Part shown: in pieces, positions 7,606-15,937 of the stretch
Layout: the number at the start of each line of letters is the position of its first letter
Numbering within the stretch: position 1 is the first letter of the stretch
NCBI GenBank assembly: GCA_964459995.1
Contig: CAYWOR010000002.1
Span: forward strand, 186,001 to 250,000
Source: CAZSHG01 sp964459995
GTDB lineage: Bacteria; UBP14; UBA6098
DNA: 64,000 nucleotides
Direction of reading: 5' to 3'
The notes under the pieces: model-generated
What the model was told of the DNA's origin: nothing
Seen by the model: only the letters and a program-made list of their open reading frames with translations
The model's database searches: none
Position numbers and translations under genes: made by a program

Positions 7606-9821
7606 TGGCACGCGGTGGCGGTGGCGGCGGAATGGGCGGCGGCGGCGGCCGTGGCGGAATGGGAAAAGGCGGAGATTACTCCGATTTCCACGATGAAAAA
7701 GACCTCGGCAAAATCTACGACAGCAAACTCGTTAAGAGGTTGATGGTCTATGCCAAGCCCTATTCAAAGCTCATCATTCTGACTGTCTTTATTGTTCTGC
7801 TTCTGTCGGCGCTTCAGATCGTCCAGCCGTATATTACGAAGATCGGCATCGACCGCTTCATCATATTCAGCAACGCGAAGCTCGACCTTTCCGATTCCAC
7901 CGACCCATTTATCGCCGAGATTCGCGAGAAATACGGCGAGGAACTTCTCCCCCTCGTCGATGATGGCTGGTTCCTATTCGATCATGGCGAACTCGACCCG
8001 AAAGACGCCGCCGAGCTTGAAACTCGAGGTGTTTTAGGCAAAGAGAAATTCTACATCATCGACTTCGATAAACACAAAAGCCCTGAACGTGATTCAGTCG
8101 AAGCGATAGTTGCGCGTTTCCCAGGCCAATTCGAACCGACCGACCACGCGGAAAAATACATCATCAGCTATAATAATTTGCAGGAGATTCCCCGTGAGGA
8201 GCTTTCGACACTTCGCGCCCACGACCGCAGGGGAATCCTTATCGTCGGTATCATCTATTTTGTGGTTCTATTGCTAACCTTCGCGATGCAATACGGCCAG
8301 ATTTATCTGATGGCATGGATTGGCCAGAGCATCCTTTTCGACATCAGAAACGCCGTTTTCAAGCATATTCAGAACCTCTCGCTGAAATTTTTCGACGGCA
8401 ACCCTGTCGGAAGACTCGTTACAAGAAGCACTAACGATGTGAATGTGTTAAATGAGCTTTTCACAAGCGTTCTGATAACCCTCTTTTCCGATTTGTTTAA
8501 ACTGGTTGGCATCGCCGTGATATTGCTCTATATGAATTGGCGCCTCGGCCTAATTCTTATGGCGATGATGCCGATTATTCTTATTGTAACGCTTCTTTTC
8601 AGAATAAAATTCCGCGATTCGTATCGCCAAGTCCGCACGAAAATCGCTCAGATAAATGCGACCCTCAGCGAGCACTTCAGCGGTATCCGCGTGATAAAAC
8701 TTTTCGCCCGCGAGGCCGAGAATATAAAGCGTTTCAGCGAAATCAACCACGATTATTACAAAGCGAATATTTATCAGCTTATTGTGCATGGCCTATTTTC
8801 GCCGGTAATCGTGCTTTTCCGCAATATCGGACTGGGCTTGATTATTTGGTTCGGCGGCGGACAGGTTATTCAGAATCTTCTGCCGTTGGGCGCTTTGGTG
8901 GCCTATTTGAGCTATGTCGAAATGTTCTTCCAGCCTATAAACGCCCTCGCGGAAAAATTTAATGTTATGCAATCCGCGATGGCAAGCTCGGAACGAATTT
9001 TCCAGATTATGGACACAAATCCGGACATCGTCCAACCGGAAAACGCTGTAGCCATCGACCCAATAAAGGGCGAGGTCGAGTTAGAGAATGTCAGCTTCGC
9101 CTACAAACGCCTCCCCGAGGACACGGACTGGGAATGGGTTCTTCGCGATGTCAGCTTCAAAGTCGCACCGGGCGAATCTGTCGCGCTTGTTGGCGAGACT
9201 GGTGCAGGCAAAACGACTATTATTTCGCTTCTGTCGCGTTTCTATGATGTTCAGAAAGGGCGAATTCTTGTCGATGGCGTCGATGTCCGAGATTGGGATA
9301 AATCCGCTTTGCGAAGGCATATCGGCGTGGTTTTACAGGATGTATTCCTTTTCGCGAGCGATATAAAGACGAATATTCGCCTTAATAATTCCGAGATTTC
9401 GGACGAGAGGCTTCGTGAGATTTCGAAGATAGTCAACGCCGAGTATTTCATCGAAAAACTACCTAACAAGTTCGACGAACCTGTTACCGAACGCGGAAGC
9501 ACGCTCTCCGCCGGACAGCGCCAACTATTGTCATTCGCACGTGCACTTGCTTTCGACCCGGCGATTCTCATCCTTGACGAGGCCACCGCAAATATCGACA
9601 CCGAAACGGAGCAACTTATTCAGGAAGCTCTCTGGCGGTTGATGGAAGGTCGCACGAGCATCGTTATCGCGCATAGGCTCTCAACAATCCAGCATGTTGA
9701 CAGAATTCTCGTGATGCACAAAGGCCGTGTGGTCGAGGAGGGCAACCATCAACAGCTTCTCGCCAAAGGCGGCATCTACTACAAGCTGTATCAGCTCCAG
9801 TATAAGGGACAGGAGATTTAG
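7605..9821 (+). CDS. ABC exporter half, catalytic-site subunit with Gly-rich N-terminus
   Basis: Partner of the preceding half-transporter. The first 23 residues are an unusual Gly/Arg/Met-rich tail (MARGGGGGGMGGGGGRGGM). After the first membrane helix (about 60-85) there is an insertion of about 120 residues before helix 2 (about 208-230), which should lie outside the cytoplasmic membrane. The nucleotide-binding domain has Walker A GETGAGKTT near 529, variant signature LSAGQRQL near 632 and Walker B ILILDEATANID near 653 with the catalytic Glu intact. The variant signature with a canonical Glu complements the partner, as expected for a heterodimer with one active site. Confidence 0.88.
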   Translation: MARGGGGGGMGGGGGRGGMGKGGDYSDFHDEKDLGKIYDSKLVKRLMVYAKPYSKLIILTVFIVLLLSALQIVQPYITKIGIDRFIIFSNAKLDLSDSTDPFIAEIREKYGEELLPLVDDGWFLFDHGELDPKDAAELETRGVLGKEKFYIIDFDKHKSPERDSVEAIVARFPGQFEPTDHAEKYIISYNNLQEIPREELSTLRAHDRRGILIVGIIYFVVLLLTFAMQYGQIYLMAWIGQSILFDIRNAVFKHIQNLSLKFFDGNPVGRLVTRSTNDVNVLNELFTSVLITLFSDLFKLVGIAVILLYMNWRLGLILMAMMPIILIVTLLFRIKFRDSYRQVRTKIAQINATLSEHFSGIRVIKLFAREAENIKRFSEINHDYYKANIYQLIVHGLFSPVIVLFRNIGLGLIIWFGGGQVIQNLLPLGALVAYLSYVEMFFQPINALAEKFNVMQSAMASSERIFQIMDTNPDIVQPENAVAIDPIKGEVELENVSFAYKRLPEDTDWEWVLRDVSFKVAPGESVALVGETGAGKTTIISLLSRFYDVQKGRILVDGVDVRDWDKSALRRHIGVVLQDVFLFASDIKTNIRLNNSEISDERLREISKIVNAEYFIEKLPNKFDEPVTERGSTLSAGQRQLLSFARALAFDPAILILDEATANIDTETEQLIQEALWRLMEGRTSIVIAHRLSTIQHVDRILVMHKGRVVEEGNHQQLLAKGGIYYKLYQLQYKGQEI

Positions 9822-9876
9822 CGACGGCTTCGCTTTCTATTTGCCCGAAGATTTCGGCGGCTTATTTGTCAATATG

Positions 9877-11310
9877 CTATTTCAGATACACGATCCTTCG
9901 CAATTTCGATCCGTCCCCGACACGCGCCCGCACGAGATAGACGCCGGAGCCGAGGGATTTATCCGGTTGCCAGACGAATTCGCAATTATTAATAGACACG
10001 GCGTCTCGCCGTGTGTCGAGCGGGACGCTCGACCTATTATTCGGCGAGATTGCTTCGTTGGGCTCCGCCCTCCTCGCAATGACGTCTATCTTGCGCCCGT
10101 TCACGTCGTAAATCTCGACGTCGAACGGGACGGGCGACCCGTCCCCTACGCCCTCGATGGCGATGGTTACCGCGGAGTTGAATGGATTCGGATAGGCGGA
10201 AATCTCGATGGCGGAAGGCCTTGCCGGCGCTTTTATTTCCGGCACAAATACATGATTGGGGTCGTATTCGTAAAACTCTACTATCCCGAAACTTGGGCCT
10301 GTTATTGAATAAATATAAGGCCCGTTTACTATCTGGAACTTTGGTTCGTCGGTTATATATCCCACCAACGAGTCCGTTGTCGGGTAGCCGGTGACATCGT
10401 GTATCCACATGCCTGAATAGAGATAGCCGTTCTGGTAATCGATTACATATTTGTCATACATCCAAGAAGACACGCCTATTTCGCCCAAATACACCGGCGA
10501 GGTCGGGTCGGCAATGCTATAGACATCGGCAAGCGGGCCTTCATAGTAGTTCGCGGCCACGAACATGAGCGTATCAACGATTACGGAAGGACATTGTAAA
10601 GTTGGGCCAGTACCTACTCTACTGATAAATGACAATGTGGTGTCATAAAACGGGTTATGAATATTCGATATGTTTATCAGCTTAATTTTATATCTGTTAG
10701 AATACCATCCACCTCCAATATCTTCGCCCTCGAAATACGACGCATAAAGAAAAGTATCTATAATTTCGAACCACTTGCCGGTTCCGCGGTCGATCGCAGT
10801 TGCGATAGTATCTATATCAAACGGATCCGAAAGGTCGAATATAGCCAAATCGCCGATACTTGCGCGATCCATGGTAAAATACATATCGTTGATTATTCGA
10901 GATGCCGTTTGTCCCCATTTATATGACATGTGGCTCGAATGATATGTCGCTACCAACTCGGGTGGCGAAAGATTAATATTGATAGAATGCATTTGCTCAT
11001 GGCGAACCGCGATTAGTATCGAATCATCGATAATATCGATAACAATCCCAAATGTGCTATCCATCTCATAAAAATTCGTGTCGATGGCATCGGGGTCGGA
11101 TGCGTCGATTTTGATAAGCGTATTTGTTCCGGGGTAGCAAGTCCATAGCGTCGTGTCGGGCGCCATTGCCAGCCCGCCAAACTCGCGCGTTCCATGGAAA
11201 GTCCACACCACACGCACATTCAGGCTGTCGTAAGTGGTCTCTTTTTCGTTCGCCATCGCCGCCCCGCTTAGCAGGGCGAGGGCGAGTAAGCAAATAGCTT
11301 TCGTTTTCAT
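9877..11310 (-). CDS. Secreted propeller protein with palindrome-bearing sorting domain
   Basis: The signal peptide (MKTKAICLLALALLSGAAMA) starts at an ATG with AGGAGG upstream. Residues of about 30-340 have WD/LVIVD-like repeats (LGGLAMAPDTTLWTCYPGTN-like, VDTLMFVAANYY). The C-terminal sorting domain (YPNPFNSAVTIAIEG, IYDVNGR, SGVYLVRARVGD, RRIVYLK) is longer than normal because palindromic repeats are translated in frame: a first at GVGDGSPVPFD and further ones in the 30-residue loop after NGRKID. Last of three paralogous genes, 13 bp after the previous stop. Extracellular role unknown. Confidence 0.72.
   Translation of the reverse strand: MKTKAICLLALALLSGAAMANEKETTYDSLNVRVVWTFHGTREFGGLAMAPDTTLWTCYPGTNTLIKIDASDPDAIDTNFYEMDSTFGIVIDIIDDSILIAVRHEQMHSININLSPPELVATYHSSHMSYKWGQTASRIINDMYFTMDRASIGDLAIFDLSDPFDIDTIATAIDRGTGKWFEIIDTFLYASYFEGEDIGGGWYSNRYKIKLINISNIHNPFYDTTLSFISRVGTGPTLQCPSVIVDTLMFVAANYYEGPLADVYSIADPTSPVYLGEIGVSSWMYDKYVIDYQNGYLYSGMWIHDVTGYPTTDSLVGYITDEPKFQIVNGPYIYSITGPSFGIVEFYEYDPNHVFVPEIKAPARPSAIEISAYPNPFNSAVTIAIEGVGDGSPVPFDVEIYDVNGRKIDVIARRAEPNEAISPNNRSSVPLDTRRDAVSINNCEFVWQPDKSLGSGVYLVRARVGDGSKLRRIVYLK
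9994..10149. repeat. In-frame palindromic repeats in the 9877 gene
   Basis: Four palindromes lie inside the sorting-domain coding region: 9994-10017 (GACACGGCG/CGCCGTGT arms), 10015-10033 (GTCGAGCG/CGCTCGAC), 10042-10083 (ends GCGAG...CTCGC round a Cys-free loop segment) and the 28-bp unit 10122-10149 (CGAACGGG...CCCCTAC flanks, ACGGG/CCCGT arms). The frame stays open through all of them. Confidence 0.8.
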
Positions 11311-11323
11311 AATATTCCTCCTG

Positions 11324-13078
11324 CTATTTCAAATATACGACCCTCCGCGCCATTTCGCAATCGCCAAATGTCGCGCGGACGAGATAAACGCCGGAGGGTA
11401 GGGATTTATCCGGCGTCCAGATATATTCTTGGGTTGTAGGGGTCAACCGCGTTGACCCGTCGAACGGGCGTATGCAATACGCCCCTACGGTTCCGTCTTC
11501 AACCATTCGCCCGTTCAGGTCGAAAATCTCGACGTCGAACGGGACGGGAGACCCGTCCCCTACACCGTCGAGGGCGATGGTTACCGCTGAATTGAACGGG
11601 TTCGGGTAGGCGGAGAGTGTGAAATCGCCCGGCAATTCTCTATCTTCTATTCCATCCGGCTCAGAAATGGCAAAATAGGGAGAAAGATAGGCTGTCTTGT
11701 TCCCAAAACTGTCCGATATGGCCAAATCGAAATGGCTTCGGAAACCCGGCCATGGGTAGGTGTCCCAGAATAGCGAAGTGTCGGTCGAGGCGATTTCTCC
11801 GATTGTGTCGAGACCGAGCCAAATGGTCGAAAAACCGCCGGCAAGATTGAGGTCCTCCGCGCTCCAAAGAAGTTCCGCAAGGCTCGATGTCAGGAAAGTA
11901 TCCGAGTAATCCGGTGCGGAGGGTGTAATCCACTCAACTCGTGGTGGAATATTGTCCAACTTGAAGGGGTCGGACAGATATAGCTTTATCTGATTGAAAA
12001 GCAAGAGCTTATAGACATAGCCGCGTCCATAATCGACCACCCAAAGGTTCATGCCGTCCCATGCCGCGCCTTCCGCGCCGGTCATCTCCACAACCTCGCC
12101 TGTGGGAACCGCGTGAATGATGGAATCCATATCGACATCGATACCGTAGGCTATGTTGTCGTTGCTGTAACACCACAAAAGGCCAAGCCCCCACGCGAGG
12201 CCGTCCGCAGAGGTCGCCGGCTCAGAAATGCCGAACACCGGGAAAAACATCGTATCGACTAACGAAAAATCAGAGGTGTCCAACGCAACAAATGCACCGC
12301 GCGAAAAACATACCCACAAATGCTGGCCGTCGAATGCCGCGCCCGCGATATGAACCTCAGTGCCCGGAAGCCCCCACCAATCGCCACGGACTGTGTGCGA
12401 TGTGCCGGTGGCGAAATCGAACTCCTTGAGCAAAAGCCGCGTGTCCTCCACCCAAAAAAGTCTGTCGCCGGCAAAAGCCATATCCGAAGGCCCAACCGTA
12501 ACCGTGCCGATATGAATGCTGTCGCCCTCGATGATTTCGGGGAGGTCGTAGGGGCGAATCCAGCAATCATGCGTCCATTCGTTGTGATAAAGCACCCAGA
12601 GCTGGCCGCGTTTGTAGCATAGCCCAAAGGCGCGCACCTGTGGGCGAAGGGTATCCCGCACCAAAAAAGAATCGATGACCGCAAAACTCGACACGAGCGA
12701 GTCGAAGGTTACAATCCGGCCGAGGAAATCGTCCGCTTCAACAGGACCGAGGTCGGTGGTCATGTCCCAGATTATGCAATGCTCGATGCCGACCGAATCC
12801 GCACTGCAACGCCAGCCGTGGTTCGGCTTGACCCCTGCGAACTCGGAGATGGTGTCCCAGAGCGTAACTACGGGGATATGCCAGTCGGTGGAATCCGCCC
12901 ATCGCGCCTGCACATTGACCGCGAGGACTGTATCCGTAGTGTTCCGCGCGCGGAAACATATTCTGACGAGGCCGCTTCCGTCGTCGGCCTGCGACATGCG
13001 TATGTCGAAAATCTCCGAGTCGGCAACCGCCGCGCCTATGAGGAGGAGAGAGATGATAAGCAGTTTTGCGTATTTCAT
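11324..13078 (-). CDS. Secreted propeller protein with palindrome-bearing sorting domain
   Basis: The signal peptide (MKYAKLLIISLLLIGAAVAD) starts at 13078 with TAAGGA upstream. The central region has repeated units of the form AFDGQHLWVCF, AWDGMNLWVVD and LAWGLGLLWCY, typical of a beta-propeller. The sorting domain near the end reads YPNPFNSAVTIALDG, IFDLNGR, SGVYLVRATFGD, RRVVYLK. Palindromic units interrupt it at the same first site as in the 9877 gene (GVGDGSPVPFD) and after NGRMVEDG (GAYCIRPFD and the following residues). The three tandem genes (14349 to 9877) share signal and tail and look like duplicates with different heads. Confidence 0.72.
   Translation of the reverse strand: MKYAKLLIISLLLIGAAVADSEIFDIRMSQADDGSGLVRICFRARNTTDTVLAVNVQARWADSTDWHIPVVTLWDTISEFAGVKPNHGWRCSADSVGIEHCIIWDMTTDLGPVEADDFLGRIVTFDSLVSSFAVIDSFLVRDTLRPQVRAFGLCYKRGQLWVLYHNEWTHDCWIRPYDLPEIIEGDSIHIGTVTVGPSDMAFAGDRLFWVEDTRLLLKEFDFATGTSHTVRGDWWGLPGTEVHIAGAAFDGQHLWVCFSRGAFVALDTSDFSLVDTMFFPVFGISEPATSADGLAWGLGLLWCYSNDNIAYGIDVDMDSIIHAVPTGEVVEMTGAEGAAWDGMNLWVVDYGRGYVYKLLLFNQIKLYLSDPFKLDNIPPRVEWITPSAPDYSDTFLTSSLAELLWSAEDLNLAGGFSTIWLGLDTIGEIASTDTSLFWDTYPWPGFRSHFDLAISDSFGNKTAYLSPYFAISEPDGIEDRELPGDFTLSAYPNPFNSAVTIALDGVGDGSPVPFDVEIFDLNGRMVEDGTVGAYCIRPFDGSTRLTPTTQEYIWTPDKSLPSGVYLVRATFGDCEMARRVVYLK
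11436..11563. repeat. In-frame palindromic repeats in the 11324 gene
   Basis: Three units: 11436-11460 (GGGGTCAAC/GTTGACCC) directly abutting 11461-11488 (CGAACGGGCGTAT/ATACGCCCCTAC), and 11536-11563 (CGAACGGGACGGG/CCCGTCCCCTAC). The first two are inverted relative to each other and share the CGAACGGG/CCCCTAC flanks. Confidence 0.85.
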
Positions 13079-13164
13079 GATTGTTTCCTTACTGCAGTGC
13101 CACAGTCGATTCGCTCGACATTTGCGGCGACTCGCCTTTGTTTTATATGTTTATTCTCATATTC

Positions 13165-14349
13165 TCATTTCAGATACACGATCCTTTTTGTCGCCGCGCC
13201 ATCGCCGGCCGTAGGGGCGAGGTCTCCTCGCCCGCCGACACGTGCCCTCACGAGATAGTCGAACGGGCGTATGCAATACGCCCCTACGGTTCCGCCTTCG
13301 ACCATTCTGCCATTTACATCGTAAATCTCCACGTCGAACGGGACGGGAGACCCGTCCCCTACGCCATCGACGGCGATGGTTACCGCGGAATTGAACGGGT
13401 TGGGATAGGCGGAAATCTCGATGGCAGAGGGTTTTATAGGCGCTGTTTCGGCGAGGGCGGTCAAAGTATCGTAAGTTATTCCTTCCGCTGTATGAGTTAA
13501 ACAATCAAAAGAAGCACCGTAGTCTTCCGAGAAACAGATTCGGATACTTCCGCCTCGCTGGACATAAGAGCCATCGACATAGTAATCGACGAATACGCCG
13601 TATAATCCACCGGAAGAATTTCCTCCAACTATTTCCATAAAGGAATTTTCATCGGAATCCATCGCGAACGTGTTTGTTCCAACGAAGGTTGTGCCGTAGT
13701 CAGCCGAGAAAAAGATAGAATCAGAAGAAAGCAAATATACTTCTCCTATTGAACCACTTGCACATAAATCAAACCCATGGTAGCCAAAGTCGTTAATTAA
13801 CTCACAAGTTGATAAAGTATCATCACTATAATAGAGTATGCCAGAACTTGGGTTAATTAGGAATGCTTCCCCGTTTTGCCAGCCCAAACAACCTATTCCT
13901 GCGGAAACAGGGAAAGGAATTGAATCATAACTTTCGAAATAATCTTCGGTTCTAAAAAACTCATGTCTTGAAGAATAAGCTTCTCCTGCTTCAAAACCTG
14001 AGACCACGGAACCAACATAACCAATTCTAGCTATCCAAGAAGCCCCATAATCGTCGCTATGGTAGAGCATCTCTCTTACTACTTTATAAACATTACCATT
14101 GCTGTAATCTGCCGCAATTGCTGAATAAGGCCATGGTTCTCCACCATATTCTCCGGAATCTTTAACAATTAAAGTGGTTCCAGCGTCTGGGGAATAATAC
14201 AAAAACTGGCCTTCTGATGAGTCCGGGCTGATATCCGGGCCCACAACATAAAGCCCGCCGGGAGTTTGGTCTTTGGCTATGCGGAACTCGGCAAAAGCCG
14301 CCCCGCAAAGCAGGGCGAGAGCGAGTAAGCTGAGAATCGTTTTTTTCAT
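13165..14349 (-). CDS. Secreted BNR-repeat protein with truncated sorting domain
   Basis: Start 14349 (MKKTILSLLALALLCGAAFA) is supported by GGAGGG upstream. The body holds Asp-box (BNR) repeats: HSDDYGASW, FSADYGTTF, FSEDYGASF, so a sialidase-like beta-propeller is expected, but no enzyme class can be assigned. The sorting domain starts normally (YPNPFNSAVTIAVDG, IYDVNGR). It then runs from GAYCIRPFD straight into YLVRARVGG, lacking the about 20 residues that precede SGVYLVRA in its paralogues. A further palindrome codes the RGDLAPTAG stretch before the final RIVYLK. Export competence is doubtful. Confidence 0.7.
   Translation of the reverse strand: MKKTILSLLALALLCGAAFAEFRIAKDQTPGGLYVVGPDISPDSSEGQFLYYSPDAGTTLIVKDSGEYGGEPWPYSAIAADYSNGNVYKVVREMLYHSDDYGASWIARIGYVGSVVSGFEAGEAYSSRHEFFRTEDYFESYDSIPFPVSAGIGCLGWQNGEAFLINPSSGILYYSDDTLSTCELINDFGYHGFDLCASGSIGEVYLLSSDSIFFSADYGTTFVGTNTFAMDSDENSFMEIVGGNSSGGLYGVFVDYYVDGSYVQRGGSIRICFSEDYGASFDCLTHTAEGITYDTLTALAETAPIKPSAIEISAYPNPFNSAVTIAVDGVGDGSPVPFDVEIYDVNGRMVEGGTVGAYCIRPFDYLVRARVGGRGDLAPTAGDGAATKRIVYLK
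13211..13362. repeat. In-frame palindromic repeats in the 13165 gene
   Basis: Three units: 13211-13236 (GTAGGGGCGAGG/CCTCGCCCGCC), 13260-13287 (identical to the unit at 11461-11488) and 13335-13362 (identical to the unit at 11536-11563). The last occupies the same place in the protein as in the two neighbouring genes. Confidence 0.85.
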
Positions 14350-14375
14350 GAGAGTTCCCTCCAAAAAGCCTGCGT

Positions 14376-14537
14376 GGGCAATAATATCTTCGCAATGGTC
14401 ATTAATATATTGGCAATGTTATGTAATATCATGGCAATGGTTTATTATGTCTTGGTAATGGTCATACATTTCTTGGCAGTGGTTCATAATATCGTTGCGG
14501 TGGTCAGTTATATCGGGGCAGGCGGAATATACAACTG
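14376..14537. repeat. 21-bp degenerate tandem repeat upstream of the secreted-protein operon
   Basis: Seven consecutive units of exactly 21 bp begin at 14391, 14412, 14433, 14454, 14475, 14496 and 14517; a shortened unit lies at 14377-14390. The approximate consensus is GGCAATGGTCATTAATATCTT. The array lies 40-190 bp upstream of the ATG at 14349, with nothing else recognisable in the 326-bp gap up to the XRE gene. A period of two helical turns would place bound proteins on one face of the DNA. Confidence 0.8.
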
Positions 14538-14675
14538 GGCATAAAACTATGATCAACCACGTCACATTTATTATTGACTATTACCATTTTATTCATATTA
14601 CTTACCTCTTCATATGTGTTTCTTGCCGAGAAATTTATCGCCACTGCCAATATCTTGTTATTTTTCGGCCTTTCT

Positions 14676-14993
14676 TCACGGACGCTTCGTCTTACGCTTC
14701 TCATCCCTCAAACTCTGCACATGAGGATTCCCCTCGATTGGATCGTCAAACGACAGCCTGTGCTTGTGCGTCTCAGGGTCGAAATCCGTCGTGAGAGTCT
14801 GTATTCGGCGCACGGTAACATGGCATCCGAAGACGGCGAGGAGTTTGTCTATTCCTCCAAGCGTCGATTGAGAACGGCCGGAAAGCACCCTCGATACCAT
14901 CGCCTGCGAAACATTCGCCCTCCGCGCGAGCTCCGCGACGCTCATATTCGTTTCCTCCATAAGGCATTTCAACAAAAGCGGTATTTCGTTCAT
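14676..14993 (-). CDS. XRE-family helix-turn-helix regulator
   Basis: Small cytoplasmic DNA-binding protein, 105 residues. The N-terminal about 70 residues match a Cro/C1-type helix-turn-helix: MSVAELARRANVSQAMVSRV followed by LSGRSQSTLGGIDKLLAVFG. The rest is charged and without a recognised domain. AAGGAG precedes the ATG. It lies between the tandem array (14391-14537) upstream of the secreted operon and the divergent promoter of the MntA-HepT-subunit D genes, so either could be its target. This pairing is inferred from position only. Confidence 0.8.
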   Translation of the reverse strand: MNEIPLLLKCLMEETNMSVAELARRANVSQAMVSRVLSGRSQSTLGGIDKLLAVFGCHVTVRRIQTLTTDFDPETHKHRLSFDDPIEGNPHVQSLRDEKRKTKRP

Positions 14994-15117
14994 AGTTTCT
15001 CCTTTTTCACTTCAAATATACAATTCTCCGTGCGGTTTGGCAAGTGGCTATCCTCGTTTGGACGATTCGTGGCGAGAAACGCTCCCCTCGCATATTCGAC
15101 AAGCGGCACAAAAAAGA

Positions 15118-15145
15118 TTGTATCTCGCAAATTATCGCCTATATT
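15118..15145 (+). promoter_or_regulatory. Candidate promoter of the mntA-hepT-atpD genes
   Basis: TTGTAT (15118-15123) and TATATT (15140-15145) are 16 bp apart, with expected start near 15152, 35 bp before the ATG at 15187. If the toxin-antitoxin pair was inserted into a pre-existing atpD gene, this would be the original atpD promoter. Confidence 0.5.
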
Positions 15146-15173
15146 GTTACCGACGGTTGATCGAAGCTTAGAT

Positions 15174-15231
15174 AAAGCGGGTTTATATGGCGAAAATGAA
15201 GGTATCTGCGAATCGAATGGAGAATCTCAAG
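15174..15231 (+). repeat. 58-bp direct repeat, copy 1 (start of mntA fusion)
   Basis: Identical over 58 bp to 15938-15995. It covers the leader, start codon and first 15 codons of the subunit D gene, here fused to the antitoxin reading frame. Identity ends on both sides abruptly. Confidence 0.97.
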
Positions 15232-15579
15232 GATTCTTCATCGTCCGATACCCCAAAAAAGTCAATAATAGACGCCGAAATCATCAGAAAAATCGAGATA
15301 ATAAAGCGGAGATTTATTGAAGATGGTTTCGTCATCGAGGGGGTTTTCGGCTCATTTGCCCGTGGTGAAGAGGGCGAGGACAGCGACATCGATATCATTT
15401 TCAGTTGCACCGATGTTTCCTTCGCCAAATATCCGGGGCTTCGATTTTTTTCCCTTTATGAGCGTGTGAAGAAAGAGCTTGAGAGCGAACTGAACCGCAA
15501 AGTTGACCTTGTGGATAAAAACGGCCTCTCCGAAATAGGGCGCAAATATATTCTTCCAGAGGTTGTTTATGTCTCATAA
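15187..15579 (+). CDS. mntA: MntA-type nucleotidyltransferase antitoxin, fused to the subunit D N-terminus
   Basis: Minimal nucleotidyltransferase. GSFARGEEGEDSDID fits GSx10DxD, the metal and nucleotide site of MNT proteins. In the characterised MntA-HepT modules the antitoxin AMPylates the toxin on the Tyr of its Rx4HxY motif. The first 15 residues (MAKMKVSANRMENLK) are identical to those of V-ATPase subunit D encoded 764 bp downstream and are not part of an MNT domain. The frame has no other ATG before the domain, so the gene appears to use the captured start of atpD. The stop lies 11 bp inside hepT, indicating coupling. Confidence 0.88.
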   Translation: MAKMKVSANRMENLKDSSSSDTPKKSIIDAEIIRKIEIIKRRFIEDGFVIEGVFGSFARGEEGEDSDIDIIFSCTDVSFAKYPGLRFFSLYERVKKELESELNRKVDLVDKNGLSEIGRKYILPEVVYVS

Positions 15580-15913
15580 ATCGAATATCGCGCGGCTGGA
15601 GTTCCTTCTCAAGTTAATCGGGGACCTCGATAAGATCGGCGCGCGGCATGCAGGGATTGCAAAAGCCATCGACGATTTTGAAGGTTTTCATGCGGTTATG
15701 ATGTGCTGTTTGCAGATTGGCGAAGTGATGAACAAAATCGACGAACCTTCGATAAGGGAAAAATTGCCTATTGCGTTGTCCTACACAATGCGGAATATCA
15801 TTGCACATGATTATATCGGTATCGATCCAAGGCGAATTGTCGATACAATCGAGACAGATGTTCCGGGGCTAAAAGCCCTTATAGAACAGATTTTGAATGA
15901 ACAAACCGCCTGA
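15569..15913 (+). CDS. hepT: HepT-type HEPN ribonuclease toxin
   Basis: HEPN-domain protein (DUF86 family) of 114 residues. RNIIAHDY near residue 78 gives the Rx4HxY motif of HepT RNases: Arg and His are catalytic, and the Tyr is the AMPylation target of MntA. The start is the ATG at 15569 with AGAGG at the right distance, rather than the TTG two codons earlier. It overlaps mntA by 11 bp and is followed 37 bp later by the intact subunit D gene, which must be transcribed through this module unless it has its own promoter. I see no promoter in the gap. Confidence 0.9.
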   Translation: MSHKSNIARLEFLLKLIGDLDKIGARHAGIAKAIDDFEGFHAVMMCCLQIGEVMNKIDEPSIREKLPIALSYTMRNIIAHDYIGIDPRRIVDTIETDVPGLKALIEQILNEQTA

Positions 15914-15937
15914 TTTCAGGACGAAAACGAGTTTATA

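Noticed and set aside
14391..14537. CRISPR array
   Set aside because: Units are contiguous 21-bp degenerate copies with no spacers, and no cas genes are in the window.
14574..15320. A 248-codon plus-strand frame
   Set aside because: It runs antisense through the XRE gene and overlaps the better-supported MntA start in another frame.
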